DNA from: Bacteroidales bacterium
GTDB taxonomy: Bacteria > Bacteroidota > Bacteroidia > Bacteroidales > UBA932
DNA length: 64,000 nt
Reading direction: 5' to 3'
NCBI GenBank assembly: GCA_017477245.1
Contig: JAFUWY010000035.1
Coordinates: 17,152-81,151, forward strand
Shown one piece after another: positions 38,369 through 47,731 of this stretch. Within the stretch, counting starts at the first letter, position 1. The number at the start of each line of letters is the position of its first letter. The translations under genes were made by a program, and so were the position numbers. Below the pieces are notes generated by a model that saw only the letters and a program-made list of their open reading frames with translations, searched no databases and had not been told where the DNA came from.

Positions 38369-41209
38369 TTATTGGAAGTCGAACCAGACTTTCATCCGGA
38401 GACCCTCGTCGCCGGACTTGATACGGATGTTGCCGGGCTGGCTGTGCGGACCCTGCTGGGGGATGGGCTTGAAACTCTTGATGGCCTGGATATCCAGCAG
38501 CAGGGAGATGTCGCCCTCGGGCAGGGTGGGGAAGAAGCGGGAAGGGGGCATCTGGGCCTCGTCCGGGTTGTAGACCTTCACGAAGAGGCCGTCGGTCTCG
38601 CTGTAGAGGGTGATCGGAGCCTTGCCCTCGAGGCGGGCCCAGTAGACGTTGCCGTGGTAGCCCTTGAATTCAGGATATTCCAGGCGGCCGCGCACGGCCC
38701 GGCCGGTCACGGTCTCGTTGTAGGCCTTGTGCCAGAGGTCGATGTTGTGGCCGCGCTGGCGGTTCTTCCACACGCGGTACGGGCCGCGGCCGAGCCACTG
38801 CATCCCGCTGACGTTCTCCTTGGGGTAGTCGAAGGTGAAGCCGAGGTCCAGGACCTCGGTGTCCATGAAGCCGTCGTCGAAACCGCCCCGGGCTCCGCCG
38901 TTGTCCCGGTTGAGCAGGAGGGCGTCCATGCCGAGCTTGCCGTCCGGCTTGAGGCGCCAGACGATGGAGTCCACGGCGCCGAGATACCGGGCCGTGAAGA
39001 CGGCGTCGTCGCCGTCGCGGCGGACCTTGCCCTCCGTGAAGCGGTACTTGATGCCCACGGGCCGCATCTTGCCGAACGGGACGGCCTTGCCGGCCACGCG
39101 GATCTCTCCGAGCTCGCCGGTGTTGGCGTTGAAGTCCACGGAGACCTGTCCTGCGCTCAGGGTGACGGTCGAGTCGCGCTGAGCTGTGCGGGCGGCGGAG
39201 CCGCCGCGGAACGGGCTGTGCGCGGCGAGGTAATCACCGGCATAGTGGATCGGCCAGGTCCAGGTGCAGATGCTCTTGCCGTCCTCGCCGAAGGCTTCCA
39301 GCTCCAGCAGGTCGCCGTCGAAGAAGCCGGCCGGCAGGTCCATGTGCAGGATGCCGGTGGTGTTGGGCGCCAGCGCAGGCATCTTGATGGAGCCGCTGGC
39401 GACGACCGCGCTCTGCGCCCCCTCCGCCGGGGTACCGAGCCGCTTGACGCGGTACTGCATGGTGGTGCGGTCGAGGTTGGTGAAGAGGTACTTGTTGGTG
39501 ACGTAGAAGTCGCCGCGCCAGGACGGGGTGATCAGGAGCTTGCGCAGCTGGACCGGCGCCCAGATGTCGCGGATGGCCCAGAAACTGCCTTCCTTCTCGC
39601 GGTAGGGGCCCAGGACGCCGTCGTTGCCCTGGTCGAAGTTGGTGTCGAGGGTGCCTTCCCGGTCGGTGCGGACGATGGCCTCGTCCACGAAGGCCCAGAT
39701 GAAGCCGCCGGCGAAGAGCGGGTGCTCGGACCAGCTGGCCCAGAAGTCCTCGAGGCCGGCGCCGCCGCCCTGGTCGGAATTGGTGTGCATGAACTCCGTG
39801 GGCATGAAGACCTTATAGCCGTTGGTGAAGCGGGCCACGCCGGTCAGGTAGGTCGGATAGTGGTGCGTGTCGAGGTCGTCGAAGTCGGCCCAGGGATGGA
39901 TCACATGGCGCTTCTGCGGATCGAACTTCGTGAAAAGGGGATCGAGGTGGGTGTTCCAGCCGCCTTCGTTGCCGTTGTCCCAGATGATCACGGACGGGTG
40001 GTTGACGTCGCGCCGGACCATCTCTTCGACGAGCTGCGGGCCCACGACGTCGTCGTAGCGGCCGTGCCAGCCGGCCAGCTCGTCCAGGTAGAAGATGCCG
40101 AGCGAGTCGCAGGCATCCAGGAAGTGGTCGTCCGGGGGATAGTGGGAACGCACGGCGTTCATGTTCATCTGCTTGACCAGCGCCGCGTCGGAGCGGCTGA
40201 TGGCCGGGGAGGAGCAGCGGCCGCTCTCCGGATGGAAGACGTGGCGGTTGATGCCCTTCAGGACGACCTTGACATCATTGACGTACAAGCCGTCCCGGGG
40301 CCGGAGCTCCACGGTGCGGAAGCCCACGCGGGTGTCGACCTCGTGCAGGACCTTGCCGGCGGGGGAGAGCAGCTCGGCCTTCAGGACGTAGAGGTTGGGG
40401 TGCTCGCACTCCCAGGGGCTGACGCCTGCCCATTGCATCTCGTGGCGGACTTTGCCGTCCTGTTGGCCGCTGCCGTCATTCGCCGGCACCGACCGGCGAA
40501 TCTCCTGCCTGGCCATCGCCGGGGCGGTCAGGGACGTCAGCGAGTAGCGCACGGAAGCGCCTGCAGGCGCGTTCTCAAGCTCCAGGTCGACGGCCATCGA
40601 ACCGTCCGCGCGGGCGTCGATGGCGTGGTGCGCGATGTGCTCGGGCGCCGTGGCCGTGAGGTAGACCGGGCGGAAGATGCCGCCGAAGTTCCACCAGTCG
40701 GCGCGGCGTTCGGCGCTGTTGACCGAGTTGTTGGCCGACTCCTTGTGGACGGTCACCTCGAGCTTGTTGGTGGCGCCGTACTTCAGGAGCCGTGTGATAT
40801 CATACGAGAAACGGTAGAAGCTGCCCTGGTGCACGGGACCGGCGGACTGGCCGTTGATGCGCACGTCCGTGTCGGTCATCACGCCCTCGAAGACGATGCG
40901 CACGTTGCGGCCCCGCCAGGCGGCCGGGACCTTGAAGCTGTAGCGGTACTCGCCGTATTCGTTGACGGGTCTGACGCCGAAACCGGCCGAAAAGCCGTAG
41001 GTGTACTGGCCGAAGCCCTGCAGCTCCCACTGCGAAGGGACTTCGATCGTGGTCCATTTGCCGCTGTTCTGTCCGTCCGAGCAGCGGAACTGCCAGGTCC
41101 TGGTGTCGTCGGAGCCGGTGCCGGAGAGATACAGCTTCTGGGCCTGCTGGGCGGAGGCCATCAGGCAGCAGGACAGCAGCACGAGAAAACAAGCGATACG
41201 TTTGTGCAT
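38369..41209 (-). CDS. GH2 beta-galactosidase (rhamnogalacturonan side chains)
   Basis: A 946-aa exported enzyme (signal peptide MHKRIACFLVLLSCCLMASA). It shows the GH2 sandwich, Ig-like and barrel domains, then a beta-galactosidase small chain (bgal_small_N) at the C-terminus. The acid/base is E415 in DNGNEGGWN and the nucleophile E472 in PTEFMHTN. It would remove terminal beta-galactose from RG-I side chains. The segment RRSVPANDGSGQQDG (about residues 235-250) is encoded by a palindromic repeat inserted in frame (40475-40500). The ATG at 41209 is chosen for its signal peptide. A near-consensus promoter box (TATATTTA) lies about 50 bp upstream. Confidence 0.88.
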   Translation of the reverse strand: MHKRIACFLVLLSCCLMASAQQAQKLYLSGTGSDDTRTWQFRCSDGQNSGKWTTIEVPSQWELQGFGQYTYGFSAGFGVRPVNEYGEYRYSFKVPAAWRGRNVRIVFEGVMTDTDVRINGQSAGPVHQGSFYRFSYDITRLLKYGATNKLEVTVHKESANNSVNSAERRADWWNFGGIFRPVYLTATAPEHIAHHAIDARADGSMAVDLELENAPAGASVRYSLTSLTAPAMARQEIRRSVPANDGSGQQDGKVRHEMQWAGVSPWECEHPNLYVLKAELLSPAGKVLHEVDTRVGFRTVELRPRDGLYVNDVKVVLKGINRHVFHPESGRCSSPAISRSDAALVKQMNMNAVRSHYPPDDHFLDACDSLGIFYLDELAGWHGRYDDVVGPQLVEEMVRRDVNHPSVIIWDNGNEGGWNTHLDPLFTKFDPQKRHVIHPWADFDDLDTHHYPTYLTGVARFTNGYKVFMPTEFMHTNSDQGGGAGLEDFWASWSEHPLFAGGFIWAFVDEAIVRTDREGTLDTNFDQGNDGVLGPYREKEGSFWAIRDIWAPVQLRKLLITPSWRGDFYVTNKYLFTNLDRTTMQYRVKRLGTPAEGAQSAVVASGSIKMPALAPNTTGILHMDLPAGFFDGDLLELEAFGEDGKSICTWTWPIHYAGDYLAAHSPFRGGSAARTAQRDSTVTLSAGQVSVDFNANTGELGEIRVAGKAVPFGKMRPVGIKYRFTEGKVRRDGDDAVFTARYLGAVDSIVWRLKPDGKLGMDALLLNRDNGGARGGFDDGFMDTEVLDLGFTFDYPKENVSGMQWLGRGPYRVWKNRQRGHNIDLWHKAYNETVTGRAVRGRLEYPEFKGYHGNVYWARLEGKAPITLYSETDGLFVKVYNPDEAQMPPSRFFPTLPEGDISLLLDIQAIKSFKPIPQQGPHSQPGNIRIKSGDEGLRMKVWFDFQ
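40475..40500. repeat. Short palindromic repeat, copy 2, inside the GH2 coding sequence
   Basis: GTCATTCGCCGGCACC followed by GACCGGCGAA: the same GTCATTCGCCGG...CCGGCGAA palindrome as 8321-8345, with a 6-nt loop. Here it is read in frame as part of a surface-loop-like stretch of the GH2. Confidence 0.55.
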
Positions 41210-41322
41210 ATAATTGGTTGTTAGTCCGGGAGGGCATACGCCTTCCAACTTGTAAATATACAAAAGATTTGCGGACATTCCATGCTTTCCGGGCCGCTTG
41301 TTCCCGGATATGCCGGACCCTA

Positions 41323-41364
41323 TATAAAACAACTCCGGGGGAAATGCCCCGGAGTTGTTTTATA
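41323..41364 (-). terminator. Strong hairpin terminator after the first GH28 gene
   Basis: TATAAAACAACTCCGGGG (41323-41340) and CCCCGGAGTTGTTTTATA (41347-41364) form a perfect 18-bp stem with a 6-nt loop, 35 bp after the GH28 stop. It would divide the locus into an upstream transcript and a GH2-PL11-GH106 transcript, or attenuate read-through. Confidence 0.85.
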
Positions 41365-41398
41365 AGAGATTAATAATCAGCCGGAACCGGAAACGGCG

Positions 41399-42823
41399 CT
41401 ACAGCGCCTTTCCGTTGACGGTCGTATTCTCGAAGCGGACCTCCCCGACGAGGCCGGACTGCAGGACCGGCTCGCGCTGCACGCCCTCGAAGGTGCAGTT
41501 GCGCAGCGTGATGCCGTTGATCTTCGTCTGGTCGTCCAGGCCGTCGAAACGCACGCCGTAGGTGGATTTCTTGCAGGTCACGTTCTCGAGCGTGACGTCG
41601 CGCACCTCGGGGATGAAGCCGCGCTTGGCGACTTCGTTCTGTTCGTACTTGAGGTTGATGCGGAGCACCGCTTCGCGGCACTGGCCCACCTCGACGTTAC
41701 GCACGTGGATCCCCTCGATCACGCCGCCGCGGGCGGTGGAGGTCTTGATGCGGATCACGCGGTCCAGGTTGGGGGAGTCCATCTTGCAGTTCTCGACGTA
41801 GAGGCCCCGGTATCCGCCGGAGATCTCGCTGCCGATCACTACGCCGCCGTGGCCGTTGGCCATCTGGCAGTCCCGGACGATGATGTTCTCGGACGGGATG
41901 CCCCATTTACGGCCGTCTTCGTTGCGGCCGCTCTTGATGGCGATGCAGTCGTCACCCGTGTTGAAGACGCATTTCTCGATGAGGACGTTCTTGCAGGACT
42001 CGGGGTCGCAACCGTCGCCGTTGGGGCCGTTGTTGTTGATCGTGACGCCCCTCACTGTCAGGTCGTTGCACATCAGCGGATGGATCACCCAGAACGGGGA
42101 ACGCAGCAGGGTCACCCCCTCGATCAGCACGGTGGTGCAGCGGTTGAAATGGATGGTCTGCGGCCGCAGGCCGTCCACCTCGGTGTAGGTGCGCTCATAC
42201 AACGGCGCGCCGCTCTCGCCCCAGGCGAGCAGGCGCACGCGCGAACCCTCCATCATCGGCGAATCCGGGTTGGTAGGGTCCAGCTGCCAGGGACGGCGTT
42301 CGGTGACGCGCCCGCGGCCCCACCAGTTCTCGTTGGCGGCGCAGCCGTCGATGGTTCCGTTCCCGGTCAGGGCGATGTTGGTCTCGCCGTAGGCGTAGAT
42401 GAGGGGATGCGTGTTGTTGCAGTCAATGCCTTCCCAACGGGACGGCACGGCCGGGAAATACTGTTTGACGTCCGTGCTGAACTTCAGGACGGCGCCGTCC
42501 TCGAGGTGCAGGTTGACGTTGCTCTTGAGCGTAATCGGGCCGGTCCAATAGGTCCCGCCGGGCACGATGACGGTACCGCCGCCGGCCTGGTTCATCGCCA
42601 GGATGGCGTTATTGATGGCATCCGTGGCCAGCTGCAGGGAGTCTCCGGCCACGGCGCCGCATTCGGTGATGGAAATGCTGCGGTCGGGGAAATGGACCTG
42701 GCTCATCGTGGCGAGGATCCGGTCGGCCTGCGCCCAGGGATCGGAGGCGGCATCTTTCTGACCGCAAGCCGCCGCGATCAGTATCGCAGCGGCCAGCAGA
42801 AGGGATTTGGGATAGGATTTCAT
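41399..42823 (-). CDS. GH28 polygalacturonase/rhamnogalacturonan hydrolase, lipoprotein
   Basis: A 474-aa lipoprotein: hydrophobic leader followed by the lipobox-like IAAACGQKD. It has a parallel beta-helix with the GH28 catalytic motifs GPNGDGCDPES (first Asp), TGDDCIAIKSG (Asp-Asp), GHGGVVIGSE (His) and IRIKTS (Arg-x-Lys). All catalytic residues are present. It hydrolyses alpha-galacturonic acid linkages in pectin; specificity for RG-I or homogalacturonan is not readable. It starts 7 bp after the PL22-like gene's stop. Confidence 0.92.
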   Translation of the reverse strand: MKSYPKSLLLAAAILIAAACGQKDAASDPWAQADRILATMSQVHFPDRSISITECGAVAGDSLQLATDAINNAILAMNQAGGGTVIVPGGTYWTGPITLKSNVNLHLEDGAVLKFSTDVKQYFPAVPSRWEGIDCNNTHPLIYAYGETNIALTGNGTIDGCAANENWWGRGRVTERRPWQLDPTNPDSPMMEGSRVRLLAWGESGAPLYERTYTEVDGLRPQTIHFNRCTTVLIEGVTLLRSPFWVIHPLMCNDLTVRGVTINNNGPNGDGCDPESCKNVLIEKCVFNTGDDCIAIKSGRNEDGRKWGIPSENIIVRDCQMANGHGGVVIGSEISGGYRGLYVENCKMDSPNLDRVIRIKTSTARGGVIEGIHVRNVEVGQCREAVLRINLKYEQNEVAKRGFIPEVRDVTLENVTCKKSTYGVRFDGLDDQTKINGITLRNCTFEGVQREPVLQSGLVGEVRFENTTVNGKAL

Positions 42824-42830
42824 TCCGGTG

Positions 42831-44327
42831 TTACTTGTTGTTCTGGACGAAGAGCGGAATCTTGGTCAGGTCCACCATGACGAGGTTGAGCCGCTTGGCG
42901 TCGGAGTAGTGTCCGGTTTGGAAGCAGATCTTGGTGCCGTCCGGGCTGAAGAACGGCTGGGCGTGGTCCGGCTGCATCTTGAGATCGGAAGCGATCTGGA
43001 TGCGCAGGCCGTTGGCCACGTTGACGATATAGACGCTGCCGCCGAAGGTGTCACCGCAGGCCCACTTGTTGTCGCGGGTGGAGTTGCAGTGCCAGAAGCC
43101 GCGGCCGGTGAGCTGGGAGGAGCGGTCCTTGTCCATCTCCACCTGGCCGATCACCTCGACGTCGTCGGTGCGGAGGTTGATGCGGAAGATGCCGCTGGCC
43201 TGCTTGCGGAGGCGGTCCTGCCATCCGAGGACGTTGAAGTAGACATAGTCCTCGGTACCGAAGGTCTCGTGGGTCACCCAGTCGAGCGGAGTCTCCTTGT
43301 AGAGGGGCTTGTACTCGTTGGTGTTGGCGTCGCAGTACCACATGCGCTGGCCTGCGTCACCGCCGGTCTCGCAGCAGAAGAGGATCTCGTTGGGGCGGAA
43401 GCGGCTGGCCTGGATGTGGCCGACGCGGAACGGGACATTGCGGATGAAACTGACCTCGCCCGTGCGGAGGTCCATCTTGCGCAGGCCGCTCATGCCCTGA
43501 CCCACCTTGACCGGCTGGTCCTCGCGGGGTTTCTGGGCGACCTTCTCCTGGATGGCCAGTTCTTCTTCATTTGGCATGACGTTGCGGCTCACGGTGATGT
43601 AGGCGAAGGTGTCGTCGCTGTTGATGCACCAGCCGCCCGGCGTACCCATCTCTTCGGAAGTCGGGAACGTACCGATCTTCTTGATGTAGTCGTCCATGGA
43701 GCGGGTCTTGTTGGGCTGCTTCTTCGCATCGGCGAACAGCTTGTCCAGATCCATCACGTACATGACCCACTTGGAGTCATCCTGCCGGCGCTGCATCTGG
43801 CCCTGGGGAGGCTGCTGGCCTCCCTGTCCGGCCTGCGGGCGCTGTCCGCCTTCGGGACGGCCCTGCCCGGCCTGCGGGCGCTGTCCGCCCTGCGGGGCGC
43901 CGCCCATCTGGCGCTGGGTGCCGCCTTCGCGGCGGTTGATGTAGAGGGTGTTGGCGGTATTGCCGAGGAAAACGCTGCCGACGCTCCCTTCGGTGACCTG
44001 CATAATCTTGCCGGTGGCGACCTCGATCATAAAGTACTGGGTCGAGCCCATGCGGCGGGTGGAGCCGTCAGGCAGGGTGACCTCCTGTGCGCCGGCGGCG
44101 CGGTCCGACGAGCGGAACAGCAGGTATTTGCAGTCCGGCGTCCACATCGGGTCGGTCTGGTACAGGAATTTGTCGTTGCCTTCGGTTTTGGTCAGCACGT
44201 TGAGTTCGATGCCGGTCTGCTCGTCCTTGATCTTCTGGGTCTCGGAAGCGGTCCACTGGCCGAACTGGGCGTTGGCGCTGAAGGATGCGGCCATCAAGAA
44301 GGCCGCTGCGAAAAGGAATCTTTTCAT
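42831..44327 (-). CDS. PL22-like oligogalacturonide lyase (beta-propeller), exported
   Basis: A 498-aa protein with signal peptide MKRFLFAAAFLMAASFSANA and a seven-bladed propeller. Motifs of the PL22 family are visible: MWTPDCKYLLFRS, GHIQASRF then CCETGGDAGQRMW, DWVTHETFG, and DHAQPFFSPDG. The histidines expected for metal binding and catalysis (GHIQ, THETFG, DHAQ) are kept. It would cleave short unsaturated oligogalacturonides. Residues about 130-185 are a Q/G/P/R-rich low-complexity loop, explaining the extra length over the usual 390-430 aa. Confidence 0.82.
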   Translation of the reverse strand: MKRFLFAAAFLMAASFSANAQFGQWTASETQKIKDEQTGIELNVLTKTEGNDKFLYQTDPMWTPDCKYLLFRSSDRAAGAQEVTLPDGSTRRMGSTQYFMIEVATGKIMQVTEGSVGSVFLGNTANTLYINRREGGTQRQMGGAPQGGQRPQAGQGRPEGGQRPQAGQGGQQPPQGQMQRRQDDSKWVMYVMDLDKLFADAKKQPNKTRSMDDYIKKIGTFPTSEEMGTPGGWCINSDDTFAYITVSRNVMPNEEELAIQEKVAQKPREDQPVKVGQGMSGLRKMDLRTGEVSFIRNVPFRVGHIQASRFRPNEILFCCETGGDAGQRMWYCDANTNEYKPLYKETPLDWVTHETFGTEDYVYFNVLGWQDRLRKQASGIFRINLRTDDVEVIGQVEMDKDRSSQLTGRGFWHCNSTRDNKWACGDTFGGSVYIVNVANGLRIQIASDLKMQPDHAQPFFSPDGTKICFQTGHYSDAKRLNLVMVDLTKIPLFVQNNK

Positions 44328-44357
44328 GTGTGAAGCGGTGTTAAATTGGTATATGGA

Positions 44358-45701
44358 CTATTGTTTGATGCCGTTGACGTAAGTCTCGTTCACGACAAGG
44401 TTGTCGATGGCGCTGCGCTCCCAGTCGGGGCGGCCGGTCTGCACCTTGACGTTGTCGAAGGTGATGTCGTTGAGCGTGTACTGCTCGTCCACGCGGCGCA
44501 CGTTCGCGAAGCTGCGGCACTCCAGGTCGAGGTCCTTGAAGACGATGTGCTCGCCGTAGGAGCGGGGGATGTCCTCGCGGCCCTTCAGGTCGAAGAACTG
44601 GGTCCAGGGCGCGCAGCTGACCACGGCGGCGCAGCTGCCCTTGATGTTCTCGATGCGGATGTACTCGTAGTGTTGCGGGGTGTCCGGGCGCATCTTGAGC
44701 TGGAGGAGGGTCTGGCCCTGCTCCACGGTGCAGTTGCGCACGATGATGTTGCGGGTCTGGATGCACTCGCTGCCGCAGGTCACGCAGCTGCCCGTCGTGT
44801 GGTCGAAGAAGACATCCTCCACGAGGATGTTCTCGTTGGCGCCGTTGACCGGGTCCTGGTCGGCCCAGGGGCCCTTGCCGCCCTTGAAGCAGACGGCGTC
44901 GTCGTTGACCGTGATGCGGCAGCCCTTGACGAGCACGTTGGTGCAGGCGTCGAGGTCCACGCCGTCCGCGCTCGCGGAGCGGATCGGGGCCACGGGCGAG
45001 AAGAGGCGCAGGCCGATGACCTTGACGTGGTCGGACTTGTAGATGTGGCAGGTCCAGAACGGGCTGTTCTGCAGGGTGGCCTCGGCGATGGTGACGTTCT
45101 TGCTGTGCGAGACGTGCAGCAGGCGCGGGCGTTGCTCATCCTTGTTGGTGCACTGCGGGTTCCACTGGCGGCGCAGGCGGAAGGCCTGCCAGTAGGGGCT
45201 GCCGTTGCCGTCGATGGTGCCGGGGCCCGTGAGGGTGAAGCCGTCCAGGTGGTCGACGTTGATCAGGGCGGAGAAATACTTGCAGATCTCGCCCTCGATG
45301 CGGGTCTCGATGATCGGGAAGTCGCCGATGAACTCGCTGCCCAGCAGCACGGCGCCGCGGCTCATGTAGAGGTGCGTGCCCTGCTTGAAGAAGAGGGCGC
45401 CGGTCTTGTAGATGCCCTCCGGGATCACGACCACGCCGCCGCCTTCCGCGGCTGCCTTGTCGATCACGCCCTGGATGAGGGCGGTCTGCTTGGTATTCGG
45501 GTCGCTGATGGCGCCGAAGTCCCGGATGTTGTAGGTCTTGCCGAGGGTCTCCGGAGCGGGGACCTCGCTCTGGAGGAACCATTCGGGCACGGCCGTGCCG
45601 TCCGGCCAGAGGAGCGGCTGCTCCTTGACTTTCTTGGGGGTCTTGGCCCCTGCCGGCAGCACGACGGCCAGCGCGAGCAGGGAGAGGAGGAGTGTTCTCA
45701 T
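44358..45701 (-). CDS. GH28 family glycoside hydrolase (rhamnogalacturonidase-like)
   Basis: A 447-aa exported beta-helix enzyme (signal peptide MRTLLLSLLALAVVLPAGA; ATG at 45701 preferred over 45710). GH28 motifs: SADGVDLDAC, VNDDAVCFKGG and LKMRPD. The usual histidine motif is altered (TGSCVTCGSE rather than GHG), as seen in rhamnogalacturonidase-type GH28 members. It is the first PUL gene downstream of the toxin island, 35 bp from the second immunity-like gene. Confidence 0.88.
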   Translation of the reverse strand: MRTLLLSLLALAVVLPAGAKTPKKVKEQPLLWPDGTAVPEWFLQSEVPAPETLGKTYNIRDFGAISDPNTKQTALIQGVIDKAAAEGGGVVVIPEGIYKTGALFFKQGTHLYMSRGAVLLGSEFIGDFPIIETRIEGEICKYFSALINVDHLDGFTLTGPGTIDGNGSPYWQAFRLRRQWNPQCTNKDEQRPRLLHVSHSKNVTIAEATLQNSPFWTCHIYKSDHVKVIGLRLFSPVAPIRSASADGVDLDACTNVLVKGCRITVNDDAVCFKGGKGPWADQDPVNGANENILVEDVFFDHTTGSCVTCGSECIQTRNIIVRNCTVEQGQTLLQLKMRPDTPQHYEYIRIENIKGSCAAVVSCAPWTQFFDLKGREDIPRSYGEHIVFKDLDLECRSFANVRRVDEQYTLNDITFDNVKVQTGRPDWERSAIDNLVVNETYVNGIKQ

Positions 45702-45736
45702 AATAAACAAAAGAGGAGATGTAACTGTTTAAAAAC

Positions 45737-46324
45737 TTAATTATTTAACTGACAAGGAGAATAAAACGTATCCCAGAAGAAGGATGGGCCGATTATATAT
45801 AGCCACCCCATTGAAGAAACTAGTCTCCCATTCTTTATCTCAATTCTAATAGATACATCATCTGGGACATCAGTCGCAAGAGGTTCATCATATTTATTGT
45901 AAATGTAGGTGAATATATGTGGATTATTTCTTATTATTCTTTCGAGTAAATTATCAGCAATATAAGAATTATTGCTTTGACTTGAATCGGTATTAATCAT
46001 TAAGTGAGATTCATGTGTTGAAGAATAAGCATCTACGTATGCAGAAAGAGAATCTAGTCTTACTAATAGGTCAGTATAAAGGATATGAATGACAATAGTA
46101 TCTTTTTCAATATTATAAGTAAAGTTATCAGCTTGAAGAGCTTGGGTTATTGTACATAGTATCTTTTCATGTATCAATCTTTTCGGAGATTCTATAATAC
46201 CATGATTGTGGACTTGACAAGAATCATTAGCTTTCTTCAACAAGCAAGTTAGGGACTCTTGGGGTGTAGTTGAAAAATGTTCCATGAGAACAAAGAAACT
46301 TATCAGTAAAGGGAGGATTCTCAT
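45737..46324 (-). CDS. Probable immunity protein for the spare RHS toxin tip (unknown family)
   Basis: A 195-aa protein I do not recognise. It is AT-rich in codon use unlike all PUL genes. The N-terminus (MRILPLLISFFVLMEHFS) looks like a signal peptide; the rest is acidic and hydrophilic with no known motif. It starts 6 bp after the stop of the toxin-tip gene, the position expected for a cognate immunity gene in polymorphic toxin loci. Function is inferred from position alone. Confidence 0.55.
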   Translation of the reverse strand: MRILPLLISFFVLMEHFSTTPQESLTCLLKKANDSCQVHNHGIIESPKRLIHEKILCTITQALQADNFTYNIEKDTIVIHILYTDLLVRLDSLSAYVDAYSSTHESHLMINTDSSQSNNSYIADNLLERIIRNNPHIFTYIYNKYDEPLATDVPDDVSIRIEIKNGRLVSSMGWLYIIGPSFFWDTFYSPCQLNN

Positions 46325-46330
46325 GATAAA

Positions 46331-47725
46331 TCAATATTTAAAACGAATGCTCGGGGGAATCATATTATAAGTAGTTTTCCCCTGGTTATTGTAATATAAG
46401 CTTTTCCCAGAGCTATCTATAATTCGGGACATAACCGTATAAGGAGAATCATTTCCAATAAGATATGTTGAGCGTAGCGGGTAGTTATGCTCCGCGCGTA
46501 TCATGTTTTCTATATGCGTGGAAAACAGTTCATTAAAAGGAATATCTTTTTGTAAGGTATAATCATCAAGTGTTCCTCTAGGAATCCAGATATCATTATT
46601 CATTGTTCCCCTCATGTCGTCTAGCGCGTGAGCAAGTTCATGCCCAAGAGAAATGAATGGAGCAGAAAAACTACCATTGTCAAAAGCCCAACCAACAGCT
46701 TTTTGATTAGGAAAGTATTCATTGCTCCTAAAGGATTCTATTCGAATTCTTGTATTGTAAGCAACCAGTTCTTTTATCATGGAGGAACCTGTATTTCCTT
46801 CCATCAAGGTTGATAAAGCCCTAGACGTTTCAAGAATATGCTTTTCCGTTCCAGAGTACTTGTTCATATTGTCATCGAAAAAGCCCCATTCGCCATCATG
46901 CTCAAGCCATTCAAACTCGGTAAACGAGTTGTCTTCGTTTAAGCTTCTAACGACAATTTTGTTTCCCGTCGGATCCACAAACTTCATTGGATTCCCAGCA
47001 CAGAAGAGATACGGAGAGTGGAGATAATATTTCTCCGCGAGCGGGTCCTGCGAGATCCATCGTCCGAGGGCGGGGTCGTAGAGGCGTGCGCCGAAGTCGT
47101 TGACGTTGAAGGAGGCGGCGGGGTTCCAGTCCTTGCCCTGGTACTTTTCGGGCTGTAAGGCTGTGTTGGAGCCTGTCGGCAACGGTCCGCCGAGCGGGTA
47201 GTAGTCGTCGGTCTCCAGGACCGTTCCGGCATCGTTCACGACCGCGCGGACGGAACCCAGGTGGTCCCGGACGAAGTACCTCCGGGCGGAGTTCCCGCTG
47301 GCGAGGTCCACGTATCCGCCGTCGAGCCGCAGGCGTTTGGCGGCACGTGTACCGCTGCCCTCCTTCTCCAGCACAAGGTCGCCGCACCAGTCGATGGTGG
47401 TCGTGGTGCCGGAGACCGTACGCACTTCCCGGAGCTTGGAGCCGTCGGCGGCGTAGTAGTAGTTGATCGTCGATCCGGTCGAGAAGGTGACGGTCTGCGG
47501 GAGGTCGATCTCGTTCCAGGTGACGGAGGAGATCTTGCGTCCGGTGTCCGAGGTCAGTGCCCCGTTGGCATTGTAGGTACTGGTGCCGGCGGCAGCGTTG
47601 AAGTTCCCGCTGTAGCCCTCCGAACCTGAATCAGACACCGACGTCACCTGTTTCCCGGTGCGGGAGAGGTTTACGTTATGTGATAATCCATCGATTAGCA
47701 AACAGATATAAGAATTGATCAACAT
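46331..47725 (-). CDS. Orphan RHS C-terminal cassette with HExxH (M91-like) metallopeptidase toxin tip
   Basis: A 464-aa open frame. Residues 1-20 are unrelated to RHS. Residues about 21-252 reproduce the RHS core end of the large upstream gene almost residue for residue, ending in FCAGNPMKFVDPTG, the usual core boundary. Residues about 253-464 are a different tip with zinc motif HELAH (H362, E363, H366) and a downstream FSTHIENMIRAEHN segment, as in M91/NleD-like effector proteases. The tip is AT-rich. The frame has its own ATG, 6 bp after imm1's stop, but no secretion signal or RHS N-terminal shell, so it fits a silent or donor cassette for recombination into the main gene. A pseudogene remnant is possible, but the frame is intact. 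Confidence 0.8.
   Translation of the reverse strand: MLINSYICLLIDGLSHNVNLSRTGKQVTSVSDSGSEGYSGNFNAAAGTSTYNANGALTSDTGRKISSVTWNEIDLPQTVTFSTGSTINYYYAADGSKLREVRTVSGTTTTIDWCGDLVLEKEGSGTRAAKRLRLDGGYVDLASGNSARRYFVRDHLGSVRAVVNDAGTVLETDDYYPLGGPLPTGSNTALQPEKYQGKDWNPAASFNVNDFGARLYDPALGRWISQDPLAEKYYLHSPYLFCAGNPMKFVDPTGNKIVVRSLNEDNSFTEFEWLEHDGEWGFFDDNMNKYSGTEKHILETSRALSTLMEGNTGSSMIKELVAYNTRIRIESFRSNEYFPNQKAVGWAFDNGSFSAPFISLGHELAHALDDMRGTMNNDIWIPRGTLDDYTLQKDIPFNELFSTHIENMIRAEHNYPLRSTYLIGNDSPYTVMSRIIDSSGKSLYYNNQGKTTYNMIPPSIRFKY
46971..47665 (-). repeat. Direct repeat, copy in the orphan cassette
   Basis: About 695 bp near-identical to 49398-50092. The start (GGATCCAC...ACTTCATTGG) and end (CCCGGTGCGGG) of the similarity are offset by exactly 2427 bp at both ends, so there is no net indel between copies. 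Only scattered substitutions are seen. Confidence 0.85.
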
Positions 47726-47731
47726 TTATTG

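Noticed and set aside
46331-47725. Treating the second RHS fragment as a decayed pseudogene
   Set aside because: The frame is fully open, the core copy has no indel relative to the main gene, and the tip keeps HELAH and is followed by a plausible immunity gene. A functional cassette is the better reading.
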